From Deinococcus sp. YIM 77859 (GTDB lineage: Bacteria > Deinococcota > Deinococci > Deinococcales > Deinococcaceae), in contig NZ_JQNI01000002.1 of NCBI RefSeq assembly GCF_000745175.1, positions 604,001 through 668,000 of the forward strand: a DNA stretch of 64,000 bases, written 5' to 3'. Below the pieces are notes generated by a model, which ran no database searches, had not been told where the DNA came from, and saw nothing but the letters and a program-made list of their open reading frames with translations. How positions within the stretch are numbered: the first letter of the stretch is position 1; each line of letters begins with the position of its first letter. A program made the translations under genes and the position numbers. Positions 28,614 through 41,680 of this stretch are shown piece after piece.

Positions 28614-30050
28614 TCAAAGGCGACCAAGCTCGTGCGTGAGGGCCTGGAGGGCCAGCGCCGTCCGGCGGTACTTCAGGCCGAGCGTGCGGTACAGGGGCGC
28701 TTGGGCATTGGGCGCGATGTGGTCGTAGGCGCGTTCGGTGGGGAGCGGGGTTCCGGCACTGCGAGCGGCGAGACACGCGGCCCCAAAGGCGCTCCCCTCG
28801 AACAGGTCGGCGTCCTGCGACACGCTGACGGGCTGGCCCAGGGCATTTGCCAGCACCTGCAACCAGGCGCGGGAACGGGTGAGACCGCCGGTCACGCGAA
28901 CCTCGTCCAGCGCGCCGACCTGGGAACGCAGCAGGTCGGCCAGCCAGGCGAGGTGCAGGGCGACGGCCTCCATCCCTGCCCGCGCGATATCGCGTGGGGT
29001 GTGGTGAAGCCCCAGGCCCAGCAGGCTGCCGCTCAGGGAGGGGTCCCACAGCGGCGCGCGCTCCCCGGCCAACGCGGGAAGAAACAGCAGCCCGCGCGCG
29101 CCGGGCACTGTTCCGTGCAGGAGGTCATCGAGGTCACCGGGCAGCACAAGGTGCTCCCGCAGCCAGTTCCACACGATGCCCGCATTGTTGCTGGGACCGC
29201 CCAGCAGGTAACGGTCATCGGCGCGGTAACAAAACAGGCGCGCCTCCGGGTCGAGCAGCGGCGTCTGCACAAAGGTGCGGATGGCGCTGCTCGTTCCGAC
29301 CGAGATGGCGGCTTGGGTGGGCCGCGTGATGCCCAGGCCCTCGGTGGCGGTCACGCCGTCATTCGCACCCATCACCCAATGGGCGGCGGCAAGCCGTGGA
29401 TAGCGGCCCCGGTGCGGCTCGCGCATGGGCGGCAGGGGGGCGGTGGTGGGCTGGATGGCTGGGAGCTGCTCCGGGCGGACGCCGGCCAGGGCGAGGGCTT
29501 CCGGGTCGTACGCCCCGTTGAGGCCCATCAGCCCGCTGGCGGCGGCGGTGCTCACGTCCGTCCAGAAGACGCCGAAATAGCGCTTTAAGATCTCTTCTTT
29601 GACGCCACTCACGGCTTCCCAGGCGTCGGGATTGTGGGTCCGCCGCAACCAGGCGAGCTTCACGGCGGGCGTCATGGGGTGGTACGGCACACCCGTCCGC
29701 GCGTGGTGGAAGGTGGGCGGGTGTCCGCCCGTATCGGCGCGCCCGTCCGCCCAGGTGTACACCTCCGAAGGTCCCTGGGGACCGATCAGGATCAGCGAAT
29801 GCATGGCGTTACTCAGACCCACGGCCAGCGGCTGAAGCTTTTGCGCTGCGCAGTACGCCTCCACGCCAGCAAGGGCCTGCGCAAACGCCTGCTGGAGGTC
29901 GGGCAGCGCCTGGGTGGCCTGCCCGGGCGCGTCACTGTGCAGCGGGTACGGGCAACTGAGGCGGTGAAGCTCCTGGGCTCCGCGGAAGACCACGGCCTTG
30001 AGGGCCGTCGTTCCCAGGTCAAAGCCGACGGTGATGGGGGGCTCGGGCAT
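28614..30050 (-). CDS. gntK: FGGY-family gluconokinase
   Basis: 478 residues from ATG 30050. N-terminal [16 protein letters not shown] is the FGGY phosphate loop; [58 protein letters not shown] and [13 protein letters not shown] follow in family order. The WADGRA and AGERAPLW blocks are usual in the Bacillus-type gluconokinase and xylulokinase groups; GntP next door points to gluconate. Product 6-phosphogluconate would enter the pentose phosphate pathway. TAGACT lies 5 nt before the ATG, a leaderless start. Divergent from asnS. Confidence 0.85.
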   Translation of the reverse strand: MPEPPITVGFDLGTTALKAVVFRGAQELHRLSCPYPLHSDAPGQATQALPDLQQAFAQALAGVEAYCAAQKLQPLAVGLSNAMHSLILIGPQGPSEVYTWADGRADTGGHPPTFHHARTGVPYHPMTPAVKLAWLRRTHNPDAWEAVSGVKEEILKRYFGVFWTDVSTAAASGLMGLNGAYDPEALALAGVRPEQLPAIQPTTAPLPPMREPHRGRYPRLAAAHWVMGANDGVTATEGLGITRPTQAAISVGTSSAIRTFVQTPLLDPEARLFCYRADDRYLLGGPSNNAGIVWNWLREHLVLPGDLDDLLHGTVPGARGLLFLPALAGERAPLWDPSLSGSLLGLGLHHTPRDIARAGMEAVALHLAWLADLLRSQVGALDEVRVTGGLTRSRAWLQVLANALGQPVSVSQDADLFEGSAFGAACLAARSAGTPLPTERAYDHIAPNAQAPLYRTLGLKYRRTALALQALTHELGRL

Positions 30051-30055
30051 GCCCC

Positions 30056-30096
30056 AGTCTAGGACCGGCAAGGCGTGGGAAGCGGCCCCGTATAAT
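30056..30096. promoter_or_regulatory. divergent promoters of gntK and asnS
   Basis: In a 53-nt gap: TAGACT on the minus strand (30056-30061), 5 nt before gntK; consensus TATAAT on the plus strand (30091-30096), 7 nt before the asnS ATG. Both mRNAs should be leaderless. Confidence 0.6.
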
Positions 30097-30103
30097 TCCG
30101 CCC

Positions 30104-31444
<1,341 letters not shown>

Positions 31445-31467
31445 GGCACCGGGTTGGGGAGAACAAG

Positions 31468-31511
31468 GTGAATACTTTCACGACTGGTCTGGTCGTGAAA
31501 GTTTTGTTGCG
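31468..31511 (+). repeat. dispersed repeat element copy 3 / asnS terminator-like hairpin
   Basis: GTGAA-TACT-TTCAC (31468-31481) overlapping a perfect 10-bp stem CTTTCACGAC / GTCGTGAAAG (31475-31484 with 31492-31501), then GTTTTGTTGCG. It lies 24 nt after asnS and about 10 nt upstream of the phzF -10 box, so it could end asnS transcripts, act on the phzF promoter, or both. Confidence 0.75.
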
Positions 31512-31521
31512 TCAACTGCGC

Positions 31522-31527
31522 TACAGT
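31522..31527 (+). promoter_or_regulatory. leaderless -10 box of the PhzF-like gene
   Basis: TACAGT, 6 nt before ATG 31534. Confidence 0.5.
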
Positions 31528-31532
31528 GCCCG

Positions 31533-32412
<880 letters not shown>

Positions 32413-32416
32413 CGGC

Positions 32417-33166
32417 GTGTTCTGGGCGCAAGACGAGCACGGGGTGCGACTGGAATGGGGTGAACCCGGGGTGCAGCACCTCGCCCCGTGGGCGGACGCG
32501 GTCGTGATCGTGGACGTGTTGTCCTTTTCCACCGCCGTGGACGTCGGCGTGTCCGGGGGTGCGGCGGTGCTGCCCTTCCGCTGGCGGGACACCCGGGCCG
32601 CCACCTTCGCGGCGGCGCAGGGGGCCGTGCTGGCAGGAGACCGCGACTCGGGCGGGCCTACCCTCTCCCCCGCCTCGCTGCTGGGCCTTCCACCGGGAAC
32701 GAGGCTGGTTCTGCCCTCGCCCAATGGCGGAACACTCTGCGCGCTGGCCCAGGAGAGCAGCCGCGCCGTGGTGGTCGCGGCCTGCCTGCGAAACGCCGGA
32801 GCGGTGGGCGAATGGCTGCGCGGACGCTTTGCGCGGGTTCTCGTGGTCCCGGCGGGGGAAAGGTGGCCCGGCGGCACGCTGCGGCCCGCTCTGGAAGACA
32901 GCCTGGGGGCGGGCGCGGTCGTGGAGGCACTCTGCCGCTCGCCGGGCCTCTCCCCTTCCCCGGAGGCGGCGGGCGCACGAGCGACGTTCCAGGCCCTGCG
33001 GAAACGGCTGCCGGAACTGCTGAGCGGGTGCGCGTCAGGCTTGGAGCTGATGGGTCGGGGCTTCCCGGAGGACGTGACGCTGGCGGCAGAACTGAACGTG
33101 AGCTCCTGCGTGCCCGTCTTGCAGGAGGGTGCCTTCGTCAACGGGGTCTCCCCTTCTCACGCCTAA
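32417..33166 (+). CDS. ComB-like 2-phosphosulfolactate phosphatase family protein
   Basis: 249 residues from GTG 32417. [52 protein letters not shown] and [13 protein letters not shown] are the conserved ComB blocks; the family is Mg-dependent and acts on 2-phosphosulfolactate in coenzyme M synthesis. In bacteria without coenzyme M the role is uncertain (sulfolactate or another phosphoester). Coupled to the PhzF-like gene. Confidence 0.85.
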   Translation: MFWAQDEHGVRLEWGEPGVQHLAPWADAVVIVDVLSFSTAVDVGVSGGAAVLPFRWRDTRAATFAAAQGAVLAGDRDSGGPTLSPASLLGLPPGTRLVLPSPNGGTLCALAQESSRAVVVAACLRNAGAVGEWLRGRFARVLVVPAGERWPGGTLRPALEDSLGAGAVVEALCRSPGLSPSPEAAGARATFQALRKRLPELLSGCASGLELMGRGFPEDVTLAAELNVSSCVPVLQEGAFVNGVSPSHA

Positions 33167-33180
33167 GCCTTCTCCGGGCG

Positions 33181-33186
33181 TACACT
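33181..33186 (+). promoter_or_regulatory. leaderless -10 box of the HAD hydrolase
   Basis: TACACT, 6 nt before ATG 33193, within a palindrome CCGGGC-GTACACT-GCCCGG. Confidence 0.55.
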
Positions 33187-33192
33187 GCCCGG

Positions 33193-33987
33193 ATGCTGGG
33201 TCTTCTCTGTGTGGACGTGGACGGAACGCTCGTCGGTACCGAAAACGCGGTCCGGGAGGACGTGTGGGCGGCTCTGGCTCAGGCGCGTGCTCGCGGGATT
33301 CGAATCGTGCTGTGTAGCGGCCGTCCCGCCTTTGGAAACGCGCTGCGCTACGCCCAGAAGCTCGACCCGGACGGCTGGCACGTCTTCCAGAACGGAGCGT
33401 CGGTGGTGAACGTGGAAAGCGGCGCCAGCCTCTCGGAGCCGCTGCCGCCGGAGGGCCTGGACCTGCTTCTCACGCGCGCGCAGGAGACGGGGCGCCTGCT
33501 GGAGGTGTACACCGATCGCGAGTACGGCATCACGCAGCCCGGCGACCTCGCGCGGCGGCACGCGGAGCTGCTGGGCCTCCCCTACGTGCCGCGCTCCCCA
33601 CAGGAGCTCACCGGCACGCGGGTGCGGGCACAGTGGGTGGTGCCGCTGGAGGAGTCCGAGGCCGTTCAAGCCGAACCCCATCCGGGGCTGGACCTGCACC
33701 CGGCGGGCAGCCCGGTGATGCCCGACGTGACATTCATCAGCGTGACTCGCGCGGGGGTGAGCAAGGGGAGCGCGGTCACCCGCGTTGCTGCTGCCTACGG
33801 GGTGCCGCTTTCCCGCGTGATGATGGTGGGCGACGGACACAACGACGTCTCGGCCCTGCAAGTGGTCGGCCACCCGGTGGCCATGGGCAACGCTGAGGCC
33901 GAGGCCCGGGCCGCCGCCCGCTACCACGTCGCCCACGTGGACGCAGGGGGACTGGTGGAAGCGGTGGGGCTGGCCCTGACGTTATGA
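33193..33987 (+). CDS. HAD-superfamily hydrolase, Cof type (HAD-IIB)
   Basis: 264 residues. Motif [11 protein letters not shown] (nucleophile Asp), motif II VLCSGRP, a C2 cap with LLEVYTD, motif III Lys in [12 protein letters not shown], and motif [16 protein letters not shown] are complete. Cof-type enzymes dephosphorylate sugar phosphates, FMN or pyridoxal phosphate; the substrate cannot be told. The ATG at 33193 follows a leaderless -10 box. Confidence 0.88.
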   Translation: MLGLLCVDVDGTLVGTENAVREDVWAALAQARARGIRIVLCSGRPAFGNALRYAQKLDPDGWHVFQNGASVVNVESGASLSEPLPPEGLDLLLTRAQETGRLLEVYTDREYGITQPGDLARRHAELLGLPYVPRSPQELTGTRVRAQWVVPLEESEAVQAEPHPGLDLHPAGSPVMPDVTFISVTRAGVSKGSAVTRVAAAYGVPLSRVMMVGDGHNDVSALQVVGHPVAMGNAEAEARAAARYHVAHVDAGGLVEAVGLALTL

Positions 33988-34011
33988 GCGCGGGGAAGCT
34001 GCTCCCGCCGA

Positions 34012-34782
34012 TCAGAAGGCGGGAACGACGGCCCCACCGTACTTCTTGAGGAGAAAAGCCTTCACCTCGGGGCTCTGCAGGGCTTTGACGAGCTTGAGGT
34101 AGTCGGGGTTTTTCAGGGTGGCGGGCTTGGCGACAAGGAGGTTGGCGTAGGGGCTGCGCTTGTCCTCGAGAACGAGCGCGTCCTTCAGGGGGTTGAGGCC
34201 CGCTTCCAGCGCGTAGTTGGTGTTGATCACCGCCGCGTCCACGTCTGCGAGAGCGCGGGGAAGCTGCGCGGCTTCGAGTTCGCGAAAGCGCAGGCGCTTG
34301 AGGTTGGTGGTGATGTCCCGCACGGTCGCGGTGACGCCCACACCGGGCTTGAGGCGAATGAGCCCGGCGCGCTCCAGCAGCTTCAGGGCGCGGCCGCTGT
34401 TGCTGGGGTCGTTGGGAATGGCAATCGTCGCCCCGGAACGCAGTTCCTTGAGGCTCTTTACCCGGCGGCTGTAGAGCCCGATGGGTTCCACGTGCACCTT
34501 CGCGCCGGGAACGAGGCCAAGGGGCCGGTTCTTCTGGAACTCGTTGAGGTACGGCAGGTGCTGGAAGAAATTCACGTCGATGCTGCCGTCCGCAAGCGCC
34601 AGGTTGGGCTGGACGTAGTCGCTGAATTCGCGGATCTCGAGCGTCACGCCCTGCTTCGCGAGGGTAGGCTTGACAAAGTTGAGAATTTCTGCGTGCGGCA
34701 CGGGTGTGGCTCCCACCCGCAGGGTCCCGGCGGAGGCCAAGGAGGCGAAGAGCAGGGCAGAAAGGGTCAGAAGCTTTTTCAT
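34012..34782 (-). CDS. metQ: methionine ABC transporter substrate-binding protein MetQ (copy 1)
   Basis: 256 residues. Signal peptide MKKLLTLSALLFASLASA, then TLRVGATPVPHAEILNFVK, IREFSDYVQPNLALADGSID, ATIAIPNDPSNSGRAL and DAAVINTNYALEAGLNP, all NlpA/MetQ blocks. There is no lipobox Cys; the cleavage site ASA|G suggests a soluble periplasmic protein, unlike the lipoprotein form common in the family. It is the last gene of the met operon and a tandem duplicate of the next gene, 9 nt away. The SAM-I riboswitch upstream supports a methionine-related substrate. Confidence 0.9.
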   Translation of the reverse strand: MKKLLTLSALLFASLASAGTLRVGATPVPHAEILNFVKPTLAKQGVTLEIREFSDYVQPNLALADGSIDVNFFQHLPYLNEFQKNRPLGLVPGAKVHVEPIGLYSRRVKSLKELRSGATIAIPNDPSNSGRALKLLERAGLIRLKPGVGVTATVRDITTNLKRLRFRELEAAQLPRALADVDAAVINTNYALEAGLNPLKDALVLEDKRSPYANLLVAKPATLKNPDYLKLVKALQSPEVKAFLLKKYGGAVVPAF

Positions 34783-35550
34783 ATCTCTTCCTTAGAACGC
34801 GGGAATGATGCTGCCGCCGTACTTGTTCAGCAGCCAGGCTTTGGCTTCGGGACTGGTGAGGGCCGCGGCAAGCTTGAGCACGTCGGGATGGCGTGCCTTG
34901 TCCCTCGTGGTGGCCAGGACATTGACGTACACGCTGTTTTTGTTCTCGCGGAAAATCGCGTCCTTGGTGGGGTTCAGGCCGACTTCCAGGGCGTAGTTCG
35001 CGTTGATCACGGCGGCGTCTACGTCCGCGAGCGAGCGGGGAAGCTGCGCGGCTTCAAGCTCACGGAACTTCAGCCGTTTGATGTTGCTGACGATGTCACG
35101 CAGGCTGGCCGTCACGCCCGCGCCCGGCTTGAGGCGAATCAGGCCGGCTTTTTCGAGGAGCAGCAGGGCCCGCGCCCCGTTGCTGGGGTCGTTGGGGATG
35201 GCGATCGTCGCGCCCTGGCGGAGCTCGGTCACCCGGGTGACCCGACGGCTGTAGAGGCCCAGCGGCGGCAGGTAGATGTTCTTCACCGGCACGATGTTCA
35301 GGGGCCGGTTCTGTTGAAAGGCGTTCAGATACGGCACGTGCTGGAAAAGGTTGGCGTCGAGGCTGCCGTCCGCGAGGGCCAGGTTGGGCTGGACGTAATC
35401 GCTGAATTCGCGGATCTCGAGCCTCACGCCCTGCTTGGCGAGGAGCGGTTTCACAAACTGCAGCAGCTCACCGGCTGGGACGGGGGTGGCCCCCACCCGC
35501 AGGGTCCCGGCGGAGGCCAAGGAGGCGAAGAGCAGGGCAGAAAGGGTCAG
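34712..35550. repeat. 59-bp exact direct repeat in the two metQ genes
   Basis: 34712-34770 and 35492-35550 are identical over 59 bases. They encode the signal peptide and mature N-terminus (LTLSALLFASLASAGTLRVG). The rest of the two genes has clearly diverged, so this block looks gene-converted or strongly constrained. Confidence 0.8.
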
Positions 35551-35562
35551 GATAGGGCGCAT
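34792..35562 (-). CDS. metQ: methionine ABC transporter substrate-binding protein MetQ (copy 2)
   Basis: 256 residues, same length and architecture as the neighbouring copy: signal peptide ending ASLASA|G, TLRVGATPVPAGELLQFVK, IREFSDYVQPNLALADGSLD, ATIAIPNDPSNGARAL, AAVINANYALEVGLNP, and the same terminal PAF. Differences cluster in the ligand-loop regions (for example NIVPVKNIYLPPLGLYS versus GLVPGAKVHVEPIGLYS), so the two may differ in ligand stereochemistry or affinity. 14 nt after metI. Confidence 0.9.
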   Translation of the reverse strand: MRPILTLSALLFASLASAGTLRVGATPVPAGELLQFVKPLLAKQGVRLEIREFSDYVQPNLALADGSLDANLFQHVPYLNAFQQNRPLNIVPVKNIYLPPLGLYSRRVTRVTELRQGATIAIPNDPSNGARALLLLEKAGLIRLKPGAGVTASLRDIVSNIKRLKFRELEAAQLPRSLADVDAAVINANYALEVGLNPTKDAIFRENKNSVYVNVLATTRDKARHPDVLKLAAALTSPEAKAWLLNKYGGSIIPAF

Positions 35563-35576
35563 GGCAGGCTCCTCTT

Positions 35577-36230
35577 TCAGCGGTGGTCGGCGCGGCGGGC
35601 GACGTGGTCACCGAGCCACTGCACGCCCTGTACCAGCACGAGCAGCAGGGCGACGGTGGCAAGCATCACGTCCGTCTCGAAGCGCTGGTAGCCGTAGCGA
35701 ATGGCGAGGTCACCCAGGCCGCCGCCGCCGATGGCTCCCGCCATCGCGCTGTAGCCGATCAGGCTCACCAGCATCACCGTAAAGGCGTGAATCAGCGCAG
35801 GCCGGGCTTCGGGCAGCAGCACCTTCCAAACGATCTGACCGGTGCGCGCGCCCATCGCGCGAGCAGCCTCGACCACGCCGTAGGGCACGTCGCGCAGCGC
35901 CCCGTCGACCAGACGGGCTACGAAGGGAATCGCCGCCACGGTGAGGGGCACGGTCGCCGCGGTGCTGCCGATGCTGGTGCCCGTGATCAGGCGGGTCAAG
36001 GGAATCAGCACGACGAGCAGGATGATGAAGGGCAGGCTGCGGCCCACGTTGACAGCGGCGTCAAGCACCCGGAAGGTGAGGGGCTGTGGGCGCAGGCCGC
36101 CGGGCCGGGTGAGGGTCAGCGCCACGCCGAGAAGCGTGCCCAGAAGCTGCGCGATCAGGGCGCTGGGAAGCACCATCAGGAGGGTTTCCAGGGTGGCCGG
36201 CCACAGCAGGGGAAGCAGGCTTTCGATCAT
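35577..36230 (-). CDS. metI: methionine ABC transporter permease MetI
   Basis: 217 residues with about five membrane segments. PSALIAQLLGTLLGVALTLT, the loop block VVEAARAMGARTGQIVWKVLLP that contacts the ATPase, and SAMAGAIGGGGLGDLAIRYGYQR are typical MetI. The ATG overlaps the stop of metN (ATGA). The order metN-metI-metQ-metQ gives a complete importer. Confidence 0.94.
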   Translation of the reverse strand: MIESLLPLLWPATLETLLMVLPSALIAQLLGTLLGVALTLTRPGGLRPQPLTFRVLDAAVNVGRSLPFIILLVVLIPLTRLITGTSIGSTAATVPLTVAAIPFVARLVDGALRDVPYGVVEAARAMGARTGQIVWKVLLPEARPALIHAFTVMLVSLIGYSAMAGAIGGGGLGDLAIRYGYQRFETDVMLATVALLLVLVQGVQWLGDHVARRADHR

Positions 36231-37198
36231 TCGTGAACTCCGGCGCGGCGCGCCACGTCCCGCAGGCGAACTTCGGGGTCGGGGGCGTCCTCGGGCAGGG
36301 CCAGCCAGGCATCCACGCCCTGTGGATGCGAGTCGGCCTGCACAAGGCGGGCCCCCAGCGCGCCGAGGGTGATGAGGGTGCGCCCCCCCAGATCAGGCAG
36401 GCTGACGCGGCGCAGCGTCTCGCCGGGGTGCAGCTCCGCCTGGGGCCGGTGCGCGTCGAGCAGGGCGCGGGTCACGGGGTGGGCCGGCTGGGCGAGAACC
36501 CCGCGCGTCTCGCCGCTCTCCACCAGGCGCCCCGCGTCAAGCACGGCAACGTGGGTGCAGGCGGCCCGCACGACGTCCATCTGGTGCGTCACGATCACCA
36601 GGGTGAGATCGCGCTCCCGCTGAAGCTCCGTGAGCAGCGCCAGGATGCCCGCGCTGGTCTCCGGGTCCAGGGCGCTGGTGGCCTCGTCGGCGAGCAGCAG
36701 ATCAGGGTCCAGGGCAAGGGCGCGGGCAATCCCGACGCGCTGTTTCTGACCACCGGAGAGCTGAGCGGGATAGCGGTGCGCGAGGTCCCCCAGGCCGACC
36801 TGCGCGAGCAGTTCGCGGGCGCGCGCTTCCCGGGAAGCGCGGGGCACCCCGGCAAGCTCCAGCGGGAGCGTCACGTTGCCCAGGGCGGTGCGCTGGGCAA
36901 GCAGGTTGAAGTGCTGAAAGACCAGACCGGTGCGGGCCTGGCGCCGGCGCAGCTCGGCGGGGGTGAGGCGAGCAAGCTCCTGGCCCTGCACCCACACCTG
37001 CCCCGTATCGGGGGTTTCCAGGCCGCTGATCAGGCGGACCAACGTGCTTTTGCCCGCGCCGCTGCGGCCGATGATGCCCGTGCGGCTGCCGCGCGGTACG
37101 GTGAGGTGCAGGTCGCGCAGGGCGGGAGACGGCTGGCCGGGATAGGTCTTGGTGACCCCGGCAAAGACCAGGGCGGGCGGGGGAACTGAGGCGGTCAA
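36227..37198 (-). CDS. metN: methionine ABC transporter ATP-binding protein MetN
   Basis: 323 residues from TTG 37198, which has GGAGG 8 nt upstream; longer in-frame extensions would overlap the leader terminator. Walker A GRSGAGKSTLVR, Q-loop QHFNLL, signature LSGGQKQRVGIARAL, Walker B LLLADEATSALDP and H-loop IVTHQMDVV are complete. A C-terminal NIL-type regulatory domain (about residues 250-323) is expected to bind methionine and inhibit transport. Under SAM-I riboswitch control. Confidence 0.95.
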   Translation of the reverse strand: MTASVPPPALVFAGVTKTYPGQPSPALRDLHLTVPRGSRTGIIGRSGAGKSTLVRLISGLETPDTGQVWVQGQELARLTPAELRRRQARTGLVFQHFNLLAQRTALGNVTLPLELAGVPRASREARARELLAQVGLGDLAHRYPAQLSGGQKQRVGIARALALDPDLLLADEATSALDPETSAGILALLTELQRERDLTLVIVTHQMDVVRAACTHVAVLDAGRLVESGETRGVLAQPAHPVTRALLDAHRPQAELHPGETLRRVSLPDLGGRTLITLGALGARLVQADSHPQGVDAWLALPEDAPDPEVRLRDVARRAGVHE

Positions 37199-37235
37199 GG
37201 TGGGGTCCTCCGTCGGGAGAAAGCCGGAGGGAACG

Positions 37236-37278
37236 CAACAACGTCCCCTTCCGAGGCGAAGCAACGGAGAAGGGGACG
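37236..37278 (-). terminator. riboswitch-controlled terminator upstream of metN
   Basis: On the minus strand, GTCCCCTTC / GAAGGGGAC stem (37269-37277 with 37243-37251) followed by GTTGTTGCGTT. It lies between the SAM-I aptamer and the metN start and is the expected expression platform. Confidence 0.8.
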
Positions 37279-37299
37279 CGCAAACGTCTGGTGACCCTT

Positions 37300-37429
37300 C
37301 TCTTATCGGTCCCGCTGCGGGGAAAAAGCCATCGTTGGCGCAAGCGGGCTGGCAAGCACCGATGCCGTGATGAGGGCCGGTTGCTGCGGCGGTCTCTGGG
37401 CCAGATCCCTACGCCGCTCTGGATAAGAG
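37300..37429 (-). ncRNA. SAM-I riboswitch (S-box)
   Basis: On the minus strand the aptamer begins CTCTTATCCAGAG and closes with GATAAGAG (P1 paired over 37422-37429 and 37300-37307). Conserved inner pieces appear in order: GGGATCTGGCCC, GCAACCGGCCC, GGTGC and CGATGG. Layout upstream of metNIQQ and the terminator at 37236-37278 indicate that SAM binding favours termination and so lowers methionine uptake. Confidence 0.92.
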
Positions 37430-37430
37430 T

Positions 37431-37446
37431 GGACCCGTACGGGTCC
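37431..37446 (-). other. 5-prime terminal hairpin of the met leader
   Basis: Perfect palindrome GGACCCGTACGGGTCC. Given the -10 box at 37452-37457, the transcript should start at or next to this sequence, giving a 6-bp stem with a GUAC loop at the very 5-prime end, 1 nt before the riboswitch. Confidence 0.55.
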
Positions 37447-37451
37447 GCATG

Positions 37452-37480
37452 ACCCTACAGCAGCTGACCTTCCTTGTCAA
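37452..37480 (-). promoter_or_regulatory. metN: promoter of the met operon
   Basis: Minus-strand TTGACA (37475-37480), spacer 17, TAGGGT (37452-37457). It overlaps the divergent promoter of the DinB-like gene (CTGACC 37464-37469, TACACT 37488-37493), so the two may compete for polymerase. Confidence 0.75.
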
Positions 37481-37487
37481 CCAAGCG

Positions 37488-37493
37488 TACACT
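37488..37493 (+). promoter_or_regulatory. leaderless -10 box of the DinB-like gene
   Basis: TACACT, 6 nt before ATG 37500, with a -35-like CTGACC at 37464-37469 (spacer 18). It selects ATG 37500 over an in-frame upstream start at 37449. Confidence 0.55.
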
Positions 37494-37499
37494 GCGGCC

Positions 37500-38045
37500 A
37501 TGACCCTTCCCAGCTCCGAGGAGCAACTCGCCCTGCTGCGTGCCACCTACCCGACGCCCGAAGGCCTCAGCGCACAGCTCGAGCGGGAATTCGCGGCGCT
37601 CGCGCAGACCATGCGGGCCGCTGCGCCCCACTGGCACACGCCCATGCCGGGCCGAACGTGGTCACCCGCGCAGGAGGCCGAACACACCATCTTGGTCAAT
37701 GAGGGCACCGGAAGAGTGGTCCGCCTGCTGCTGTCCGAGCGGCCGCTGCGCCCGGTCCCCTTGGAGCCGGGCCGCACCGCGCAGGGCAAACGGCTCGCGC
37801 CGCCGGGAACAGAACCGGGACCGGGCGAGGCCCTGGAGACGCTGCTGGAACGGCACGCCGCCGCCGGGCCTCTGCTGAGCGGGGCGCGGGCGGCGCCCAA
37901 TCCAGAACGGACCTTCCCCCACCCCTTTCTGGGTGAGCTTGACGCGCTGGACTGGCTGCGCATGGCCGCTTGGCACACCCGGCACCATCGCCAGGCCATC
38001 GAGCGCGGCCTCGCGGCGCTGGGGGACGATCAGGCCACCGGGTAG
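37500..38045 (+). CDS. DinB-like (YfiT/DUF664-type) helical protein
   Basis: 181 residues from ATG 37500. A four-helix pattern with candidate metal His residues in SPAQEAEHTILV (one) and WHTRHHRQAIERGL (two), the usual H-x(n)-HxxxH arrangement of the DinB superfamily. Members are metal-dependent and often thiol-linked transferases or stress proteins; the function here is unknown. The 3-prime end overlaps the convergent exchanger gene by 16 nt. Confidence 0.72.
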   Translation: MTLPSSEEQLALLRATYPTPEGLSAQLEREFAALAQTMRAAAPHWHTPMPGRTWSPAQEAEHTILVNEGTGRVVRLLLSERPLRPVPLEPGRTAQGKRLAPPGTEPGPGEALETLLERHAAAGPLLSGARAAPNPERTFPHPFLGELDALDWLRMAAWHTRHHRQAIERGLAALGDDQATG

Positions 38046-39094
38046 TAGAACGCCGCGCAGGCCAGAATGACGTACACGCCGAGCAGCAGCAGACCCTCCA
38101 GCCAGTTGGTCTCGCCGTCACGGGCAACCGAATTGGCAATCAAAACTCCCGCGCCCACCGCGACGAGTTCCAGCGGCGTCACGACCAGATTCATCGGCTG
38201 ACCCACCACCAAGCCCGCCAGCACCAGCAGCGGCGCGACCAGCAGCGCGACCTGCACGGTGGAGCCCAGGCTGATGGTCATGGCGAGGTCCATCTTGTCC
38301 CGCAGGGCGAACAGCACGGCGGCGGCATGCTCGGCCGCGTTGCCGATGATGGGGATCAGAATCAGGCCCACAAAAAACTCGGTGAGGCCGAGCGCTGCGG
38401 TGGCCGCCTCCAGGCTGCCCACCAGAAACTCAGACATCAAGCCCACGGCGACGGTGGCGGCAAGCAGCACCCCGACTGCGCGCGGCACGCTCCAGAGGGG
38501 GGCACTGTGATCCTCGTCGGCGGTGGAGAGCAGGTCGCGGTGGGTCCGCAGGGTAAAGTACAGGTAGCCCAGGTACACCACGATCAGCACGGCGGCGGCC
38601 GCGTCACTCAGGCGGACATCCAGCCGCAGGACCTCGCGCGGCGCCACGGCTCGGGCGGTGAGGTCGAAGATGGTGGGGATCATCAGGGCCAGAACGCTCA
38701 CGGAGAGCAGGCTGGCGACGGTGCCCGCGCTCTTCACGTTGAAGCGCTGCGACCGGTGCTTGAGGCCGCCCAGAAAGACAGCCAGACCCAGCACCAGCAG
38801 CAGGTTGCCCAGAAGGGAACCCACGATGCTGGCCTTGACCACCGCCAGCTTGCCCGCGCGCAGCGCAAAAAAGGCGATGATGAGCTCTGTCGCGTTGCCA
38901 AAGGTGGCGTTCAGCAGGCCGCTGGCGGTGCTGCCCAGCCGCGCGGCAAGCTGCTCGGTGGCCGTTCCCATCAGCCCCGCCAGGGGCAGGATGGCGAGGG
39001 CCGCGCTCAGAAAGATCAGCGTGGGGTTGCCGTGCGTGACTTCCAGAAAGACCGCTACGGGAAGGAAGATCAGGAGCGCGTTCAGCCACTGCAT
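38030..39094 (-). CDS. calcium/proton exchanger (Cax family)
   Basis: 354 residues from ATG 39094, with about 11 membrane segments. The two inverted alpha repeats carry [17 protein letters not shown] and [14 protein letters not shown], the cation-binding GNxxE motifs of Ca2+/H+ antiporters. A short acidic/His loop (STADEDHSA) separates the halves. It should export Ca2+ (or Mn2+) using the proton gradient. TACACT lies 7 nt before the ATG. Divergent from recG. Confidence 0.92.
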   Translation of the reverse strand: MQWLNALLIFLPVAVFLEVTHGNPTLIFLSAALAILPLAGLMGTATEQLAARLGSTASGLLNATFGNATELIIAFFALRAGKLAVVKASIVGSLLGNLLLVLGLAVFLGGLKHRSQRFNVKSAGTVASLLSVSVLALMIPTIFDLTARAVAPREVLRLDVRLSDAAAAVLIVVYLGYLYFTLRTHRDLLSTADEDHSAPLWSVPRAVGVLLAATVAVGLMSEFLVGSLEAATAALGLTEFFVGLILIPIIGNAAEHAAAVLFALRDKMDLAMTISLGSTVQVALLVAPLLVLAGLVVGQPMNLVVTPLELVAVGAGVLIANSVARDGETNWLEGLLLLGVYVILACAAFYYPVA

Positions 39095-39101
39095 AGGGGG
39101 C

Positions 39102-39107
39102 AGTGTA
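39102..39107 (-). promoter_or_regulatory. leaderless -10 box of the Ca2+/H+ exchanger
   Basis: TACACT on the minus strand, 7 nt before ATG 39094. Confidence 0.55.
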
Positions 39108-39194
39108 CGGGCAGGGCGCGGGGACGCACCTTCAGCGTACCGTGAGGCAAAGCAGGACGGGAGGCGCGGGCGGCTGGTAGCCTGGGCCCCGCGT

Positions 39195-41528
<2,334 letters not shown>

Positions 41529-41622
41529 GAAGCACCCGTGACAACCGTGTGACACCGGGGGCCTACACTGGGGGTATCAGCGCAATGAAGCAGGCGGACC
41601 GGGTGAAGTCCGCGCGCCGGGA

Positions 41623-41654
41623 GGCTGATCCACAGGGGTCAGCCTTACCTTTTT
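41623..41654 (+). terminator. recG: intrinsic terminator downstream of recG
   Basis: 9-bp stem GGCTGATCC / GGGTCAGCC (one G-T), ACAG loop and tail TTACCTTTTT. The gap before it contains a TACACT box near 41562, so a short independent transcript ending here is conceivable. Confidence 0.75.
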
Positions 41655-41668
41655 GGCGTGGCGTTCTC

Positions 41669-41674
41669 TATGCT
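41669..41674 (+). promoter_or_regulatory. leaderless -10 box of the SDR gene
   Basis: TATGCT, 6 nt before ATG 41681; it decides the start. Confidence 0.5.
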
Positions 41675-41680
41675 GGCCGG

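Noticed and set aside
27217..29049. N-terminally extended gluconate permease frame
   Set aside because: The extension lies opposite the gntK frame; ATG 28599 has AGGAGG directly upstream.
33175..33192. CCGGGC-GTACACT-GCCCGG as a terminator
   Set aside because: No T tract; it coincides with the -10 box of the HAD gene and is better explained as promoter sequence.
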